Shown: positions 1 to 10,983 of the stretch, piece by piece
How the letters are laid out: the number at the start of each line of letters is the position of its first letter
How positions within the stretch are numbered: the stretch's first letter is position 1
Assembly (NCBI GenBank): GCA_032358165.1
Contig: JAALGY010000028.1
Span: forward strand, 124,001 to 188,000
Direction of reading: 5' to 3'
Origin: Diplosphaera chodatii
Lineage: Eukaryota; Chlorophyta; Trebouxiophyceae; Prasiolales; Stichococcaceae
Length of the DNA stretch: 64,000 bases
Position numbers and translations under genes: made by a program
Notes under the pieces: generated by a model
What the model saw: the letters and a program-made list of their open reading frames with translations, nothing else
What the model was told of the DNA's origin: nothing
Databases searched by the model: none

Positions 1-1
1 G

Positions 2-1915
2 AAGCAGGCGGCTGCCCCGGCAGATGCCACAGCCGCTGGCAAGGCAGCGTCTGTCACGCAGCCCGTAGAACCACAGCCGCCGCCGCCGCCGTCTCCAAAG
101 GCAGCAGTAGCGGCGCCGCCACAGCGGCCAAAGGCAGCTGCCGAGGCAACAAAGCCTCCGCAACCGCAACAGCAGCCAACGGCAGCAGGAGAACCTTCGA
201 AGCCTGCCGCGCCACCGCAGCAGCCAAAGGCAGCAGGGGAAGCTGCAAAGCCTGCCCAGCCGTCCCAGCAGCCGCAGCCCGCACAGAAGGTGCCCTCGGC
301 AGCCCAGCCGTCGCCACAGCAGGCCAAGCCCCCGCCGCCGCAGCAGCCAAAGGCGCCCCCGCCGAAGCCGCCGAAGCCGCCGCCGCCGGCGACGCAGCAG
401 CCGCCGGCGCCGCTGAAAAAGTCGCAGCAGCAGGGACCGCCCAAGAACGCGACCCCGCCCACTCGGCAGCCGGCGGCGCAGCCCGAGAGGGCCGGGCCGC
501 CGCGCGAGCCGCTGCCGCCCGCGGCCGCCGCCGCCGCCGGCGTGGCGCAGCAGCTGCGGCAGGGCCTGAAGGCCGCGCAGGGCGACGCAGCGGAGAAGAT
601 CACGGTGCGGGTCCAGCAGCTGGGCGCTTCCCTTGAGGCGGCGGTGGCGCCGCCCTCGGCACCAGCTCCCGCCGGGACCCCAGCAGCAGGCGGCAAGCCC
701 GCCGCCGCCACGGCCGCCGGCAGCAGCGGCAAGGCCAGCGCCAGCGGCAGCAAGCCTGCGGGCGGCGCCGGCAAGCCCAAGGCCCCCCAGCTGCTGGCGG
801 CGGCGCCGCCGCCGGCGCCGCAGGTCACGCGCGGCGGCCTGGTGCTGCGGCCCGATCCGCCGGTCCCGCCGTCGCTCATGGGCAGCCGCGCCGCCGCCGG
901 CGGCGCGAGCGGCAGGGCCGCCGGCAAGCCTTCGACTCCGAAGGCAGCAGCGCGGCCCGCCGGCAAGCTGGCGGGGCAGCCGCCGAGCGCCGCCTCCCCG
1001 AAGCTGGCCGGCCTGGCCGCGGGGGCGGATGACGACGACGACGACGACGACGACGACGAGGCGAAGCCGCGCAAGCCGGACCGCTCGGCGGCCGCGGCGC
1101 GCACGGTGGCGATGATCGCCGACACGCTGGCGACGGGGTACCGGCGGCTGGGCGTCACGCTGGTCACGTTCGACTACCGCGGCGCGGCCGCCGCCGGGGC
1201 GCGCGCGGCGCTGGTGGCCATCCGCGACGCCGACTACGCCGAGTTCGGGCGCGCCGCCGGGGCGGCGGTGTCGGTGGGCATCCGGGGCGCGTCGGACGCG
1301 GCCACGGGCGCGTACGCGGCGCTGTACGGCCTGCAGCCGGCGGCGGTGCGGCAGGCGCTGAGCGATGCCTTCCTGGCCGCGGGCCGCCAGCTGGCGGACT
1401 TCTGGGCGTTTGTGCGGCGGGAGGTGCTGGAGCTGGGGCGCGGGGTGGAGGAGTTTGACGCGAAGCGGGAGCTGCAGCGGGCGGAGCAGGCGCTGCAGGG
1501 GGCGGAGCAGTTGCTGGAGTCCGAGCTGGACCCGGCGCAGAACCCCGCGCTGGCCTCCGCCGAGGCGGACATCTGGGAGGTGCTGAAGGCGGCGCTGGTG
1601 ACGAAGCCCTACGACGAGATCGTGGCGCCGGTCGGCAACCGGGTGCGGTCGGCGGCGGGGGCGGCTGCGGGGTGGCTGCAGTCGCGCGGCTTTGGCGGCG
1701 GGGAGAGCGGCAGGGGGACTGATGAGGGACTGGCAGAGGGGCAGGCGCCCGCAGTGCTGAAGGCGCCTGGGGCTGCGGTGAGCGGCAAGGCAGGGGAGCG
1801 CAGTGCCGCTGGTCAGCAGAGTGGGGGCGGCAGCGGAACGAGCGGCAGCAGCGGCAGCAGCGGCAGCGGGAGTGTTAGGTCTGGACAGGCGGCAGAGCCT
1901 GTGCCAGCGACATAG
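2..1915 (+). CDS. Pro/Ala-rich protein with helical C-terminal region, 5'-truncated
   Basis: The frame is open from the left edge to a TAG at 1913-1915, with no intron needed, so about 637 residues of the C-terminal part are visible and the start lies outside the window. The first ~270 residues are low-complexity Pro, Ala, Gln and Lys with repeated PKAA- and QQP-like units. An uninterrupted acidic tract of about ten Asp follows near residue 343-352. The next ~210 residues look like an ordered helical region rich in Ala, Arg, Glu and Leu, with conserved-looking pieces such as DFWAFVRREVLELG and TKPYDEIVAPVGNRV. The tail is Ser/Gly-rich. I do not recognise the family. A plastid, lipid-droplet or chromatin-associated role would be a guess. 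Coding is supported by the long open frame and high third-position GC. Confidence 0.7.
   Translation, partial: KQAAAPADATAAGKAASVTQPVEPQPPPPPSPKAAVAAPPQRPKAAAEATKPPQPQQQPTAAGEPSKPAAPPQQPKAAGEAAKPAQPSQQPQPAQKVPSAAQPSPQQAKPPPPQQPKAPPPKPPKPPPPATQQPPAPLKKSQQQGPPKNATPPTRQPAAQPERAGPPREPLPPAAAAAAGVAQQLRQGLKAAQGDAAEKITVRVQQLGASLEAAVAPPSAPAPAGTPAAGGKPAAATAAGSSGKASASGSKPAGGAGKPKAPQLLAAAPPPAPQVTRGGLVLRPDPPVPPSLMGSRAAAGGASGRAAGKPSTPKAAARPAGKLAGQPPSAASPKLAGLAAGADDDDDDDDDDEAKPRKPDRSAAAARTVAMIADTLATGYRRLGVTLVTFDYRGAAAAGARAALVAIRDADYAEFGRAAGAAVSVGIRGASDAATGAYAALYGLQPAAVRQALSDAFLAAGRQLADFWAFVRREVLELGRGVEEFDAKRELQRAEQALQGAEQLLESELDPAQNPALASAEADIWEVLKAALVTKPYDEIVAPVGNRVRSAAGAAAGWLQSRGFGGGESGRGTDEGLAEGQAPAVLKAPGAAVSGKAGERSAAGQQSGGGSGTSGSSGSSGSGSVRSGQAAEPVPAT
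1028..1060 (+). repeat. GAC trinucleotide run coding poly-Asp
   Basis: Tandem GAC codons inside the Pro/Ala-rich gene encode a run of about ten Asp residues between the disordered half and the helical half of the protein. The frame is kept, so it is probably tolerated or functional as an acidic linker. Confidence 0.85.
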
Positions 1916-2326
1916 ATTGGAAACATTGTTGATGCAGCAGAGGTGGATGATGAGCGGCTTTGACAGCACTGCTGATTTGCTGACTAGGTGTGAGTTTGTG
2001 CTGAGTTGGGGGGTTTGGACCGCCTTGTTGATGGGTTGATGGTATGTAGCGCACAGATGCCGAACCACCGCCAACCATCTGAATTTTGTTGACGTAGCAG
2101 AGGTTGCTGTGTGAAGATGTGCCAGGTTGAACCAAGCGGCCATCCATGAGACGAGGCCTGCATCTGGCCTGGAGTGCACCAGAGACCAGACCAGTGTCTG
2201 GGTATCTGCAGCATGTTCTGCTTCCAGCCAGCAGGCCTGAAGTCAAGCCACCGCAGACAGACGGTGATGCCGTGTGATACATCAACACCAACACTGTTTC
2301 TCTTGTGCAAGTCGACATCAGCAGCC
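1916..2326. other. Intergenic: 3' flank of first gene and 5' region of OTU1
   Basis: About 410 bases between the TAG of the Pro/Ala-rich gene and the chosen ATG of OTU1. Both genes are on the plus strand. Short open frames here show no family motif or splice structure. It should hold the polyadenylation site of the first gene and the promoter of OTU1, but I cannot point to a specific element. Confidence 0.5.
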
Positions 2327-5300
2327 ATGAACCTCCGCGTGCGCGGGCCTGCCTCGCAGGCCACGCTGTCAGGTGGGATCCGATGCACACCAGTCGCTGG
2401 ATGCTTCGGCACGACATGCTGTCCCGCTCCACAGCGCTCTAGGCTTGGACTAGCGGGCTCCTCTCACAGCTTCTGCCAGTATGTTCAATGGTGTCGGCAC
2501 CAGGTGCACACAACTCGGGTGCATGCTGCGCCAGACAGCTGGCGACATTGAAGCTCGCACTGCCGAGTCGACTTGCAAGAGTATGCAAGCCCTACGCGTG
2601 TCCGTACACAGTGACGCCGTGTATACCAACAAGCGGCAGACGTACGTATGGCAGCTGTAGCTGCCGGGCCTGCGTGCAGCAGCGCGTGCGCCGCACAGAG
2701 CCTACCTTGCTGACAACGCCCTCAATGCCTGCACAATGCAGCTGCATGAAGTCCGGGCCCGCACCCTGCCCCGCAGCATTCTGCACAAGTACACCCAACT
2801 CACAACAACCACATCCGCAACCACAGACGAAAGTCAACGAGAGCGTTCCCGCAGCTGTCCGCTACCGGCCCATCGTGATTGCATGCGCGCTGCGTGCAGG
2901 GGTGGAGCCGGACCTCAGCATCGCGGACTTCCAGGCGCTGCTGGCGGAGCGCACCGGCGTGGCGGCGGCGCAGCAGGAGGTGCTGACTGGCTTCCCGCCG
3001 GCCCCGCTGCGGGTGAGGAGCACTGAGGCTATGTAACATTGGACATGCAATACGGAACTGAGGGGCAGGGTCCAGGACCCGACGTTCAGTGGGGACGGTG
3101 CCCACGCTGCATGCAGCCGACTGCCACTGCGAATCTTGTCTACAACCGTCTACAACCGTGCTCGCATGCAGTTGGAGCACCTGGGCGATGGGGCGACGGT
3201 GGCGGCGCTGCCGCTGCGCAACGGCGAGTCGCTGACGGTGCGCGTGCGGGCAGACGGCGGCAGCGGCGTCGGCGGCGGCGCTGGCGGTTCGCATGCAGCC
3301 CCGCAGGCGGCGCCGGGCACTTCATCAGCAGCAGCGGCAGCAGCAGCAGCGGCGCCGCCGCCGCCGCCGACACCGGCGGCTTTTGAGTCTGGCGGCGCCC
3401 CAGCAGCGGGATCGGCATCTGCTGCCGCCCTTGGCAACTTCAGCAGCGGCGCCGGCGGCGCGGCCCAGCAGCCCAGCGGCGCGCCCGCGCCCGCCGGCCC
3501 GCCGCCGGTGCTGCCGCAGCGCTCAGCCCCGCAGCCCTCAGGCGAGTCCAGCTTGGCCTCTTCAATGTGAAGGTTGTTGGCTTGTTGCCACATATCTGTG
3601 GCAGTTCAGCGGTTGGACTGTTTGTTCGCTGGGCATGACATGCCGGGGCCGCTAGCTCACATCGAAGTTCAGCACAGCACACTCGCGTCTGAGCACCTTA
3701 CTTTATACCTGTTTGCAGGCGGCGCAGCAGACGCAGGCAGCCGGGGCGCCGAGCCCGCGGTCAGCAGCAGCGGCGCCGCCCCCGGCTGGGCAGCACAGCA
3801 GATGGTGCGCATGTGAAGTCATCCAGACGGTTGGGCACTTGTGGACCAAGGAGTTTCCTTGGTCCAGACCCTGCACAACCTGAGATCTGTGCGGATGCAT
3901 GCAGCGCAGGTGCGCTGTGAGGCACGCGCATCTGCAGGGCCTGCTGGATGCCAGCCTGCTGTCTTGGGCCACAGCCTGGCTGCAGTACCAGATGCATACA
4001 GCTCAGTCACCCTTGCATGACACCCGCCTGAGCCACAAGCGTCAACCTTCGCAGCTGGTCCGCAGGACGAGGACGAAGCGCTGGCGCGCGCGATCGCGGC
4101 CTCACTGGACGACGCGCCGCCAGGGGGCAGCGGCGGCGGCGGCGATGCCGGACCCTCCTCTGCACCCCCGCTGCCGGCAGGTGTGCCCTGAGCCTGCTGC
4201 GTATTTGAATCCAGACTGACTTTCCGCCATGGCCCCAAGAAACTCCAGGACAACCGGGGTCCACGCAGTGTGGGTGCAGCTGTGAGCGCCTGAGTTTGGA
4301 GCCCGCCCCATGCAGGCGGTTTCGACGCGGATACGAGGCAGCGGTCCGATGGCTCACTCATTGTTCGTCGGGTGCGCCTGATCTTGGCTGATAGCTTTGA
4401 CTCGGTGTGGCCGTTCGCTAGCACATACACACTGCACCGAGCCCTGCTGAGCTCCCTTTGTGACCACCACCAGCATCATGAGCACCCCATACATGCGACA
4501 GCAGAATCCCCAAAACCTCCATGCATGATGGTGGTGCGGGCCCTGTGCCTCATCGCACAGTAGACCTGCATCTGAGTCCACATGCCTGGGATGCAGGTCA
4601 TTGATGCGGACAACAGCTGCCTGTTCAACGCGGTGGGGTATGTCATGGAAAACGGCAACCGGGGCTGCGCCGACAGGCTCAGGTGCGCCGACGCCCCTGC
4701 TGCTGGTTGTGACATGATGGCCACGTCACCAGACTGTGGCACTGTGCGCCTCCTGCCCAGAGCAAGGCCAGGCACGCACGGCGAAACATCTTTGCAGTCT
4801 GACTGCTTCCCTTGCCCACATGTAAAGATGCTCAGTGGAGGTTGTCCACATCAGAGCGGCGTTATGGTCGACCGTGCTCACCTGCAGGGCGCTGATCGCG
4901 CGCACAGTGGCGGACGACCCGGGGACGTTCACGGAGGCCTACCTGGAGCGCCCCAACGCGGAGTACTGCGCCTGGATCCTGGACGAGGCGAAGTGGGGCG
5001 GCGCCATCGAGCTGTCCATCCTGTCCAAGTGCGCTTTCCCGTAAGAAGAACTCTCTCCATTTGTTAACGAAAGCCTCTGCTGCTGGCATCGAATCTGCGT
5101 CAGTTGGTGATGTACAGTTGAGCAAGGGGTACGCACCGGTGATGCGCTGCACACTTTCTCAGCATAGGCTGTCATGCCTGCCCGTTAGTGTGGAAGTCAT
5201 GCTCAGCGTGCCTTGTGATGCTGGAGGTGCAGCTGTCTAGTCTGTCGAGTGCCGCCTCATTCCAGCGAGCATGCTGGCAACAACGATGAAAGCTCCAGCA

Positions 5301-6428
5301 TGCTGTGTGGCTGGTGCGTGACGCAAGCCGCCGGCCCCTGCCCGCAGGTACTACGGCCGGGAGATCGCCGCGTACGACATCCAGACGCAGCGGTGCGACG
5401 TGTACGGCTCGGAGGAGGGGTACGCGCAGCGGGTCATGGTGCTGTACGACGGGCTGCACTACGACGCTCTGGCGCTGGCAGGTCAGCTACTGGAAAGGGT
5501 TGCCTGATCAAGTGGTGACAGTATTGTGGGCTGGTGTATGCCGCACACAGTGCTGCGGCACTGACCGACAGCCCAATGTGTCTTCTTCTGTGCGTCAAAT
5601 GGTTGGCCCGACTGTGTTGATGTTGATCCTGGCTGCACCTGGTGAGCTGCTGCGGCGGCACCGCTGCCATGGCAGTCCCCGACCGTCCCGAAGCTACATG
5701 GTGCACACCCTGGTACATGATCCCAAAGCTGACCTTCCTCCCCGCCGGCCGCAGCGTGGCCGGATGCGGCAGAGCGCCTCGACGTGACGGTCTTCCCGTC
5801 GGACGGCCCGGTGTGCCGGGAGGCGGCAAAGGGGGCGGCGGAGCTCGTGGCCCTGGCGCACGCGGCGCACGCGTTCACCAACACCGCCGACTTCACGCTG
5901 CGCTGCGGGGTGTGCCAGGTGAGGGGTCGCAGCTCTGTAAACCCTGAATAGTGGACCCCCCGGGCGCGCGCGGTCACCAGCGCCGCCGACTGCGCGCTGC
6001 GCTGCGGGGCGTGCCGGGTGAGTCATGAAACCCTGGCCCCGCGCGAACCCCAAGCCCCTCGGGGCTGGGGACCGCGGGGCTGCGGCGTGTGGCGGGCGCC
6101 GCGGCGGCGGTGCCCCACGGCAGAGCTTGCGAGCAATGGCAGCATGGCGGGCGCTGTGCTGATGACAGTCGAAGACCCCCGGTTCTGTGGTCGCGCTGCA
6201 GCAAGGCATCAAGGGGGAGAACGAGGCGCGGGAGCATGCTCGCCTGACGGGGCACCAGGTCAGCACGATGTGTAGCACGGCTTGCGGGCTCTCCACTTCA
6301 TGTGCACAGCTACACGTAAAACACATACGCTGTGAGGCACACGTGCTGCTGAATGTCGCAAAGAGCTGCCGTGCCATCGCCCTGACTGTGCGGCATTCCG
6401 CTCGCAGAACTTCCAGGAGTACCGCTAG
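2327..6428 (+). CDS. OTU1: OTU1/YOD1-type deubiquitinase with UIM, 12 exons
   Basis: Exons: 2327..2372, 2900..3012, 3172..3541, 3719..3804, 4066..4180, 4316..4371, 4597..4682, 4888..5028, 5348..5481, 5755..5918, 6202..6258, 6408..6428. They join in phase to 462 residues. The ATG is chosen because it starts a UBX-like first strand (MNLRVRG), continued in exons 2-3. An Ala/Pro/Gly-rich linker ends in a ubiquitin-interacting motif near residues 206-222 (EALARAIAASL). The OTU domain has D267 and C270 in DNSCLF, WGGAIELSILSK, and H375 in DGLHYD. A C-terminal C2H2 finger uses C433, C436, H449 and H455. OTU1 proteins trim ubiquitin chains on p97/Cdc48 substrates in ER-associated degradation. The intron after exon 3 needs a GC donor (CAG|GCGAGT). 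Compared with human YOD1 the linker is longer and carries the UIM. The exon 3-4 junction is least certain. Confidence 0.9.
5962..6023 (+). pseudogene. Decayed copy of OTU1 exon 10 edge inside its own intron
   Basis: This intron segment repeats the last ~47 bases of the preceding exon plus the splice donor (real copy 5871-5922) with roughly eight mismatches by eye. The copy still reads as a degenerate Cys-rich peptide ending CALRCGAC and still has a GTGAGT donor. The offset between the two donor sites is 99 bp. It lies in the intron 5919-6201 and is not needed for the OTU1 frame. Confidence 0.75.
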
Positions 6429-6759
6429 TCCGAGCGCCTAGCGAGCGGAGAGGGAGAGGTTCCTCATAGGGTCTGACCGGGGGTCTCCAACTGAACGTCA
6501 AGGCGCTGGCGCCATGCGGAGGCTGCTGTGCGCAGTGATACGCTGTCTGCCAGCGTTGGTGGGTCTCTGCAGATGTCTGCTAGCTGGGGCGGAAAGGATG
6601 ATGAGAGTATCTGATCTGCTGATGATCACGCAACAGTGGCGTCATCTTCATCGTGACTTATCTCATGTGCGGTGGCGTCAGCAGCATGCCACTCTGTCAT
6701 CACCAAAGTTCCGAACCACATGTCAAATTGACAAATCCGGCAAATCTGGAGACAAACTC
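6429..6759. other. Convergent 3' flanks, no gene seen
   Basis: About 330 bases between the OTU1 stop (+) and the stop of the membrane protein gene on the minus strand. I see no supported coding exon; it should contain the two polyadenylation sites. Confidence 0.5.
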
Positions 6760-7505
6760 TCATGCATGCACGGAATAAGACCCACACCAAACGTCTTCCC
6801 ACTCATCATCAGAGCTGCTCGACTTCTCATCAGGTGGGCGCTTATCAGCGCCAGGCAAGCACGCCAACAACGCGCCTAGCCCAATCAAGCACGCAAACAG
6901 CCGAGAGCCCATTCCTGCAGAGAAGGCCGCGATGGCACGTGGCACTGCACGCTGCAACATCCACCACATGAAATTGGCGCACTCGATACAAAGCGCTGCT
7001 GCGACGACAACTACAACCAGTGTTATGATGAAAGCGAGTGCGCTTGCGAGCGCATCTACGAACTGCTGCTTCTGCTGGCCATCAGGTGCGGCGATATCCT
7101 GCTTGGCAGTGGAGGCTGTGACGCGGTGCACACACGCCGCTGACGGCACAACAACAGGAGTTGGCGCGATCGCCCCATGAAAACGCTTCTGAACGCGGCT
7201 TGCTGCTGCTGAGGCACTGAGGCTGTTGCTGAGGCTGCAGGTAGTGGCGAGGCGGTGACTGCCGGGGCCGCCCATACGCCAAGCAGGCACAGCCTGCACG
7301 CACGCAGCATGGACCTGAGTCACGCGTGGGCAGCCTGAAAAGCATGTACTCCTAGTAGGGAGGCTGTGTCACGCAATCAGACGAGTAAACAGCTCCCAAG
7401 GTGCACCTGTCCGCCCGGGACCGGGCTCAGCAGCGCCCTGGCGCCTGGCCGGCTGCAGGTCGTGCCGCCGTGCGCATTCATCTGGCGCGCTGAGGCAGCG
7501 AGCAT
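6760..7505 (-). CDS. Organelle-type membrane protein, family member 1 (two exons)
   Basis: Exons on the minus strand are 7407..7505 and 6760..7293, giving 210 residues. Exon 1 starts MLAASARQM and is an Arg/Ser/Ala-rich, acid-free leader typical of organelle transit peptides; it ends at GGQ before a GTGCAC donor. Exon 2 begins after GCAG with AVPAWRMG. Two hydrophobic stretches follow: one around LAFIITLVVVVVAAALC, another around RLFACLIGLGALLACL. The C-terminus is acidic (SSSSDDEWEDVW). The same exon-1/exon-2 design and sequence recur at 31355-32072, which is why the ATG was placed here. It is also related to the longer genes at 7956-10250 and 32964-35248. I do not recognise the family outside this window. 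The start is supported by conservation with the paralog. Confidence 0.65.
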
Positions 7506-7955
7506 ACTGGCTGGAAGGCTTTCTGAATTTGACAGTGGGCGCGGCAGGGCTGCACGAGCCTCGATGTGTAGCTGCACCTGGGTGGAACACGAAACGTTGA
7601 TCCCGAGGCAGCAGGCGGTGCTGAAGGTCAGAACCGCGATACAATTATCCATGCGGTATGTTGAGACTATAAATGATCACCCACAAAAGCCTGTATCGAG
7701 GAGAACGCGTGCTCACCTTGGACTAAGCGGCCCGACCGCTACTGCCTTCCCATGCTGCGCCTCAACCAGCGGCAAAGCTGATCGCTTCGGCGATCGGCCG
7801 GCAGTTGTTGGAGTTAAGCTACTGTAGAAGTCATCCTTGGTGCCTCGTACGGAAAAGAGGCCTTGTTGGCCTCGCGCTGCGCGAGATCTGCCTCGCGCGC
7901 CTCGCGCCCAGCTCCGTCCTGCGTCTATGTCAGGTGCTTCCATCCTGCTGTCACA

Positions 7956-10250
7956 TCATGCCAATAACGCACTCTGCAGCCACGCACAGTCAGCTCCATC
8001 AGGAACATCGTATAGTTTGCTCTTATGCGCTGCCAGCGCACAGGACGTAGAATCACAACTCGGACACTCAGCTAGCAGCGCAATGCGGTTCTGCCATGCG
8101 CCACAGGCGCCAGCCTCTGCATAGCTCCTGCTGCGGCTGCCGTAGGTATCGTACTCGGTAGGTGATCTGCATCTGCATGGCAACATCATGACAGGACAAC
8201 AACTGAGGATGCACGCAGCCGCACGGTCGGCAGCGGGGCAGGCTGCTGCGGTTGCGTCGCTGTGGCTTAGGTGTGATGCAGCAGCGTGGGCAGGCGATGG
8301 ATCTGTGTATCATATGTGTCAGCCAGCAGGTAACAGGGCGACCTGGTCAAGGACGGTGCTCAGCACTGCATTGCTATGGATGGCGTTTGGTCTAGATATG
8401 CAATGTTCAGCAGTCGATATGTTAGAGAGCACTTCATGCAAACTGAATCTCTACGGTGTAGGATGTCTGCACACTGCATATCCAGCAGCCTATCTGGGAT
8501 AGCACATGCCTCAGCATGGCGCAAAGCTACAGCAATGCCGCTAAATGACCGGACCTCGTCCAACCCTGTAGCGCGTGCGGCGCCAGCGCTCAGCTGTCTC
8601 GGCGGTGCAGCCTGCGCCAACAACACGAGAACAGCACACCGTCAGCTGTTCCGACAACAAGGTAAGTGCCAGCGCATGCCATTTGCCGTGGTGCTGCCAT
8701 CACAGATGGCGAAGAGGCTGCATCAAGCGCCACTCATCACACCTGGGCCCTCAGCAGGCGGTGGCAGAGTGGCATGCCAGGGTGGCATGGACATATGCTG
8801 GCCGCTATGGTCCATGCTGCGAGGCTCTTCCGCAGCAGCGGCACTGTCTACCTCCTCCCAAAACGCTGCATGTTCCGCCGCTAGGTCGTGGCTGCCGCTG
8901 TCGCTGCTGTCATTGTGCCACGGGCTGGGAAGGCCCAGTGCAGCTGGCGGCACAAACTCATCAGGATCCTGCCCAATAGGCTCAATGATGTTATCTAGCC
9001 ACTGCCATGGCAGCCAACCCAGCGGCAGGGCCCCCATGATCCAACCCAGCGGCGTGCTAAATGCCGACTGGTACGCAGCGGCCCATGCCGATACAGTGCC
9101 CGTGCGCTGCGGGGCAGGAATGCATATGAGCTGCAGAGAAATCAGGAACTTGCAGTTGATAAGGCTGCATGGTGTGTAGAGCTGGGCACCATGTGAGCTG
9201 CGTTCTGTGGAAGCATGTCAGTCTAGGATGAGCTTCGTTTGCCAGGCATACCAGAGCGCAGGCCGTGAACAGCACCCGTGTTACCGTCGCCGTGCCAGCC
9301 TGCAGCCGGGGCGAAACACTTCACGGCAATGGCTGCCACAAGATGACCAGTGCAGCTCCTGACAGCAACAACCTGCACAATAGGCTCATGTGTGCATCCG
9401 TACTGATCATGTATGATGCTATGTCAATCGCGGCTCCAGTGATGCACGTATGCATCAAGCATTGGTGTGCTGTCAGATTGTACAGGTATGCAATGCACAG
9501 TGGGAGCCGTGAACCGGAAGACGCATCACCTGAACGGGTAAAATCATACAGGTCAGCAAATATCCCAGATTCCACATCCACATGGCGTCAGCAGCATTTG
9601 CGACGGTGCCCCTGGGTCTGTCGCCGACGTCTGACTGGAACCGGATGTAGAGGTCGGGGCCCATTGCTATCCAGGTTGCCAGCCAAAGCTGGAGCGGCGT
9701 GAAGTGGTCTGCAAACACAAACACCGCTGCCTGCGCTACCCCAGCCGCCAGGCTGATGGCAGCAGCGACAGCATAGCAGTCAACGGGGGCTGAAGCGCGC
9801 AGCGTGACTCTGGCTGCTGCCACTATGACAGCAGAGGTCGCACGCGCGACCGCTGCGCTGGTCGAGCTCTGATAAGCGGACGCTTTCTGGGCAGCGGAGG
9901 CGGTGCCATGCCGCGCCGCCACTGGGCCGGCAACTGTATTGCGTGAACGCGAATGGCACAGGCCTGCTGCTAGTCTGCTGTTGCTGCGGAAGCTGCTGGT
10001 CCTGGTGAGGTAGGGTCTGCTGCTGCTGATGTGCACAGCGTACGCAGCCTGCAAACATGCATGTGAGCACATGCTGCTGACACTGGGCAGCGCATACGGC
10101 CCGCGAGCGTGCAGGCAGAAAGATACGCTGTGCTACATTGTTAGACAAGTTTTGCAAGCTTTTGTTGCATGCATGACACCCAAGGACTGGGCAGCTCACC
10201 CCTGAGGGGGCGCGCGGCCGGCAACAGGCGACGCTGCAGCGCGCGTACAT
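7956..10250 (-). CDS. Organelle-type membrane protein, family member 2 (multi-exon; 3' end uncertain)
   Basis: Minus-strand exons well supported: 10200..10250, 9530..10048, 9252..9299, 8743..9106, then one starting at 8565. They agree in number, order, phase and sequence with the gene at 32964-35248. The leader is MYARCSVACC, Arg-rich with no acids. Exon 2 has a Ser-rich part, hydrophobic segments (AAAISLAAGVAQAAVFVF) and the shared WMWNLGYLLTCMILPV region. Exon 3 is the 16-residue exon with VLFTACAL. Exon 4 begins RTG and holds a Trp-rich membrane-like part (LGWLPWQWLDNII) and an acidic tail. Exon 5 has GLDEV and GIAVALR. The last one or two exons, ending near a stop at 7956-7958, are proposed only from weak similarity (MQITYRVRYLRQ, NRIALLAE). 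Function unknown; a multi-pass plastid or mitochondrial membrane protein is an inference. Confidence 0.6.
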
Positions 10251-10983
10251 CGTGGATGAGAGGAAGTGAATCTAAAAGAGGAATTCAGGTCAGCAAATCC
10301 GCCTCAATGGGCTCAAGCCCGCAGAAAGATCCGCTGTCTATCGCTGCACGTGGGTGGGGAGACGAAGCGCCGGTTGATGCGCTGCGGTCGCTGCGGAGTT
10401 ACCATGCGATCCAGCTGTGTCAAGTCGTGCAGAGTACGCTGCATGAACTTGAGGCAGGAGTTATGGTGGAAACGCACCACGCTTCCTCGACGGCCAACGT
10501 TCTGATGTCTCCCAGACCGGTGCTCAGAAGCAACCCCTCGATTGGCGAGCCCTGGCAGCTCGGACGCAGTACTGTCTGGGTATACTTGGGCAGCCAATGA
10601 GCAGCTGCCAAGAGCAAAAAGTCGGCGTCTGACGCGGTGCACCTCGGATCTTGCTGCGAGTGCCAGCAGTGCCTCGCCCAAAGCCATCCTACATCCATGG
10701 CAACTGCGTCCGTGCTGCGAGCAGGGCTGCCAACGATCAAACGGCAATACAGGTATACAGCACTTGTTCGTGCTCGCCTCGTCAGAACGCATTTTCGCAA
10801 TTGCAAGTACGCTCCCGGTAGCAGCGCTCCCAGCAGACACGCTTCGATGCTGCTCCGCAGATCCCTGTCGCATACGCCGCGAGCTTAAGCTTCTGATCAT
10901 CCGACTGTAGCTAATGTGCGACCTGCCTTGACTGCTGCATGCCACCGGCGTGCACAGCAGTCACCTGAGATAGGTAGATCATC
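10251..10983. promoter_or_regulatory. Divergent 5' region between membrane gene (-) and EMC10 (+)
   Basis: About 730 bases separate the minus-strand start at 10250 from the EMC10 ATG at 10984, so both promoters must lie here. Overlapping open frames on both strands between 10313 and 10945 have no motif and no conserved partner, and I treat them as chance. No specific box was identified. Confidence 0.45.

Noticed and set aside
7398..7520. Plus-strand frame (RCTCPPG...IWRAEAASIL) similar to a minus-strand frame at 31350-31480, first read as a duplicated kinase 5' exon.
   Set aside because: The opposite strand of both gives an ATG leader (MLAASARQM) ending at a donor that joins in phase to the membrane gene exon 2, which explains the conservation better.
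8376..9179. 267-codon plus-strand frame.
   Set aside because: It is antisense to the exons of membrane family member 2, whose exons are supported by the paralog at 32964-35248.
10313..10945. Overlapping long frames on both strands upstream of EMC10.
   Set aside because: No family motif, no splice partner and no similarity between them and anything else in the window; GC-rich sequence gives long chance frames.
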